Origin: Colletes latitarsis
Lineage: Eukaryota > Arthropoda > Insecta > Hymenoptera > Colletidae
Direction of reading: 5' to 3'
Assembly (NCBI RefSeq): GCF_051014445.1
Contig: NC_135137.1
Span: 17,733,501-17,797,500 of the forward strand
DNA length: 64,000 nucleotides
The notes under the pieces were generated by a model, which did not search any database, was not told the origin of the DNA, and worked only from the letters and a program-made list of their open reading frames with translations. Below, piece after piece: positions 61,351 through 64,000 of the stretch (its first letter is position 1; each line of letters begins with the position of its first letter). A program made the translations under genes and the position numbers.

Positions 61351-64000
61351 TTATTTCGCAGCGTTTAGATCACTCTCATTCAAAACTGGAATAGGTAGCG
61401 GGCAGATCTGCGTTACAGGTCGCTTCAATTCGCCGTCTACCGTGCGTACGGTGACGACACGAACCCTTTGGTCCGAACCAGGGTGTAATCGAGTGATACG
61501 CGCGAGTTGCCATTTAGATGGCGGAAGGGAACTATCTTTTAAAATGACGAGATCATTTAAACGCAAGTTAGCGCAGTCCTGTTGCCACTTTCGACGTTGA
61601 TGTAACGAGTGGAGATAATCTGCTGACCAGGAACGCCAGATCTGCTCGGTTATTCTTCGGACGTGTTGCCATCGATCGAGCCTATTCGGATTAATATGTA
61701 GCGTAGATTTCTCTGGAACCGCTACAATAGGTCGACCAATAATAAAGTGACCGGGAGTCAGTGCGGATAGGTCGGTTGGATCGTTGGTGAGAGCGTATAT
61801 CGGGCGTGAGTTCAAACACGCCTCGATTTGGCACAATACGGTTGAGAACTCGATTTGAGACAAAGTATGAGCTCCCACTGCTCGCTTCAGGTAATACTTA
61901 ACACTTTTTACTCCCGCCTCCCAGAGTCCACCAAAATGCGGAGCGGAAGGGGGGATAAACTTCCACGTGACTCCGTCAGTCGCCAACGAACTCTTGAGAG
62001 TTGCATCTGCGATTAAAGCATGAAAAGTTCGTTGTAATTCACGATCGGCACTTCGGAAATTTGTACCGTTATCGGAGTACAAGAACGTGGGAAGCCCACG
62101 GCGACTGGCGAATCTTTTCAAAGCGGCTAAAAACGCAGAAGTGGAGCTGTCCTCGACAAGTTCGAGATGCACTGCTTTGGTGGCAAGACATATGAATACC
62201 GCAATATAATATTTTCTGGTACGCTGACCTCTACCAACGATAGGAAGCACATTAATTGGACCGGCATAGTCAAGACCGGTATGTGAAAACGGAGCAGAGG
62301 GTTTGACTCGAACGTCTAGAAGGGCTCCCATCAGCTGAGTAGCCGATTGAGATTTCTGGCGAACACAAGTTACGCAACGATGTTTATACCCGCGAACTAA
62401 GGATCTTGCCGATATTATCCAATATTGCTGCCGGAGAACTCGGAGGGTCAATTGGACGCCTCCGTGAAGAGTGCGCTTGTGCAGATGGTCGATTAGAAGT
62501 TCGGACACGCGATGCTTCGGCAATACAATGGGGTGCTTTTCGTCATAGCTCAGGGCCGAGTGCTCGAGCCGCCCGCCAAGCCGAATTAATGAGTCTTTCC
62601 CGATGACCGGGTGTAATGAAATAAGCGAACTAGATTTTGGAAGCGGCACCTTGTTCTTTAGCAATTTAAGTTCGGCGTTAAAGTAATTCTTTTGGACATG
62701 GGACATCCAAAAGAGAGAAGCGGCGCGTATTTCGTCGACAGTCAGCGTCCGTGAATTCGGGGATAGCGGAACTAGTTTTTTACGCGTTCTTTGAGTAAAT
62801 CTTAATATGTACGCTGTAACTCGACGGAGTCGAGTCCAGCTCGAGTATTGAGAAGGAAGGTCCCAATCTATAAGCGAAGACGCGTGGTGCACGTATGATT
62901 TGTGAGATTCAGATAACGCGATCTCACGCGTGTTTTGTCCGCCTGAATTAGAACGGTTATGGTCCGGCCAGAACACGGACGGACGGGACAGCCAGTCCGG
63001 TCCGGACCACCACAGCTTATGAACTGCAAGTTCGGAAGCGCAGATGCCGCGTGATGCGCAATCAGCTGGATTATCTTTAGATCTTACATGTTTCCACGTC
63101 ATTTGTGGAAGGCGAGTCTGAACGTCGGACACGCGATTAGCAACGAATGTATTCCACGTAGACGGATGTTGTTTTAGCCACGCCAGAACTACCGTAGAAT
63201 CGGTCCATCCGTAGACGCGGGGGGTTTGAAACTTTAAGGAGGACAAAGTCCACTCGAGCAGTCGCGTTAACAATACGACCGCGTTTAATTCCAAGCGCGG
63301 AATGCTTACAGTTTTGAGCGGAGCTACTTTACTTTTTGCTGTCAGCAATGTAACTTGAGCTTCGGATAGAGAGTGAAGGACTCTTAAATAAACCACGGCA
63401 GCATAGGCTCGATGTGACGCATCGGCAAATCCGTGTAATTCTATCGCGACATTATTGTTTCGCGCGCCGGTCCAGCGAGGTATTCTCACTTCACTCAATT
63501 GTGATAAATGTTCGCAATACTCGTGCCATTTTTTACAAAGGTCGACAGGAATTTCTTCGTCCCAATCTTTCTTTAGGAGCCAGAGTTCTTGAAGCATTAA
63601 TTTTGCCAAAATAATCACGGGGGAGGCCCATCCTAATGGATCGAATATCTTTGAAACGATCGAGAGTATGCTTCTTTTAGTACCTTTCGCGGGTAAACAA
63701 GAGTCGATGCGAAATCGGAAAGTATCTTCGGAAGGGTTCCATGCAACACCGAGAACTTTCTGAGACTCATCCTCACCGAGCGGATGGTCGGAAGTTGTTT
63801 CGCGATCTGAAGGAGGAATGTTTTCTAACAGTTCAGCCGCGTTGGCGGTCCACTTGCGAAGTTGAAACCCCCCTCGACTCAGGAGTTCGATTAATTGTCT
63901 ACGAATTTCGCGGAGCGTATGAATATCGTCCGCACCAAAAATAGCGTCATCGACATAAATTGAATCTTGCACAACAGAAGTAGCGGCGGGAAGGTATGTG
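61351..64000 (-). CDS. BEL/Pao pol, second copy (partial, runs off the window)
   Basis: Over 880 codons, open to the window edge, from just before YVDDAIFGAD through RNase H and integrase to the stop at 61351. It differs from the first copy at only a handful of residues: LHGFADAS (normal Gly) for LHEFADAS, VQTRLPQ for VQTCLPQ, VIILAK for VIIVAK, ALLDVRV for ALPDVRV, REIRRQLI for REIRKQLI. All integrase core residues are present. Confidence 0.93.
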   Translation of the reverse strand, partial: TYLPAATSVVQDSIYVDDAIFGADDIHTLREIRRQLIELLSRGGFQLRKWTANAAELLENIPPSDRETTSDHPLGEDESQKVLGVAWNPSEDTFRFRIDSCLPAKGTKRSILSIVSKIFDPLGWASPVIILAKLMLQELWLLKKDWDEEIPVDLCKKWHEYCEHLSQLSEVRIPRWTGARNNNVAIELHGFADASHRAYAAVVYLRVLHSLSEAQVTLLTAKSKVAPLKTVSIPRLELNAVVLLTRLLEWTLSSLKFQTPRVYGWTDSTVVLAWLKQHPSTWNTFVANRVSDVQTRLPQMTWKHVRSKDNPADCASRGICASELAVHKLWWSGPDWLSRPSVFWPDHNRSNSGGQNTREIALSESHKSYVHHASSLIDWDLPSQYSSWTRLRRVTAYILRFTQRTRKKLVPLSPNSRTLTVDEIRAASLFWMSHVQKNYFNAELKLLKNKVPLPKSSSLISLHPVIGKDSLIRLGGRLEHSALSYDEKHPIVLPKHRVSELLIDHLHKRTLHGGVQLTLRVLRQQYWIISARSLVRGYKHRCVTCVRQKSQSATQLMGALLDVRVKPSAPFSHTGLDYAGPINVLPIVGRGQRTRKYYIAVFICLATKAVHLELVEDSSTSAFLAALKRFASRRGLPTFLYSDNGTNFRSADRELQRTFHALIADATLKSSLATDGVTWKFIPPSAPHFGGLWEAGVKSVKYYLKRAVGAHTLSQIEFSTVLCQIEACLNSRPIYALTNDPTDLSALTPGHFIIGRPIVAVPEKSTLHINPNRLDRWQHVRRITEQIWRSWSADYLHSLHQRRKWQQDCANLRLNDLVILKDSSLPPSKWQLARITRLHPGSDQRVRVVTVRTVDGELKRPVTQICPLPIPVLNESDLNAAK

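Larger units (their letters stand above)
60716..64000 (-). mobile_element. BEL/Pao retrotransposon, second of the tandem pair (partial)
   Basis: Repeats the sequence from 54493 with an offset of 6,223 bp, nearly identical. It continues past the window, so gag, the 5' LTR and the right flank cannot be seen. Confidence 0.93.

Overview
The window is eukaryotic repeat DNA that consists almost entirely of mobile elements and satellite. I recognise no host protein gene, rRNA or tRNA gene. The element types (R1-clade non-LTR retrotransposons, BEL/Pao LTR retrotransposons primed by a tRNA-Tyr-like primer, a Tc1/mariner-type DNA transposon with TA target sites) point to an arthropod, most likely an insect and perhaps a hymenopteran such as an ant. 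That last step is inference from general familiarity with such families.

Layout. 1-5784 is a degenerate 19-bp satellite (monomer close to CTAGTAAGCAAGCAGTAAG) carrying two 3'-end fragments of a GC-rich R1-clade retrotransposon. 5785-6940 is a partial BEL-type LTR. 7664-9287 is a non-autonomous DNA transposon with terminal inverted repeats of about 630 bp. 9434-11259 is a complete Tc1/mariner-like transposon with 311-bp inverted repeats and an intact transposase. 11471-17187 is a solo BEL-type LTR split by two 5'-truncated R1-clade insertions in opposite orientations. 17821-32873 is a BEL/Pao element with 1.9-kb LTRs, a gag-to-pol deletion and an extra ORF before the 3' LTR; a full-length R1-clade element (20821-27818) sits inside its pol. 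33289-39271 is a second near full-length R1-clade copy, meeting head-to-head an older, broken copy (39272-43320) whose poly(A) runs back into the satellite. 43542-49751 is an old, inactivated BEL/Pao element inserted in the satellite, which continues to 54492. 54493-64000 is a tandem pair of near-identical BEL/Pao elements that share a middle LTR; the second runs off the window.

The R1-clade family is the most active resident, with seven copies. The copy at 20821-27818 has intact ORF1 (zinc knuckles) and ORF2 (endonuclease, reverse transcriptase), joined by a TAATG stop-start, and a 3' UTR that folds into about seven strong hairpins. Four insertions have target-site duplications of about 14 bp. 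The two recent full-length copies differ little, and one carries a second 5' end that looks like a template jump.

The BEL elements share a tRNA-Tyr-type primer site and a GGCGGGCGG-type polypurine tract, and make 5-bp duplications. The region looks like heterochromatin built by nested insertion into a satellite; a pericentromeric, subtelomeric or supernumerary-chromosome location is possible but cannot be decided from the sequence. Some junctions (39271, the 54493-64000 tandem) may reflect rearrangement or assembly error.
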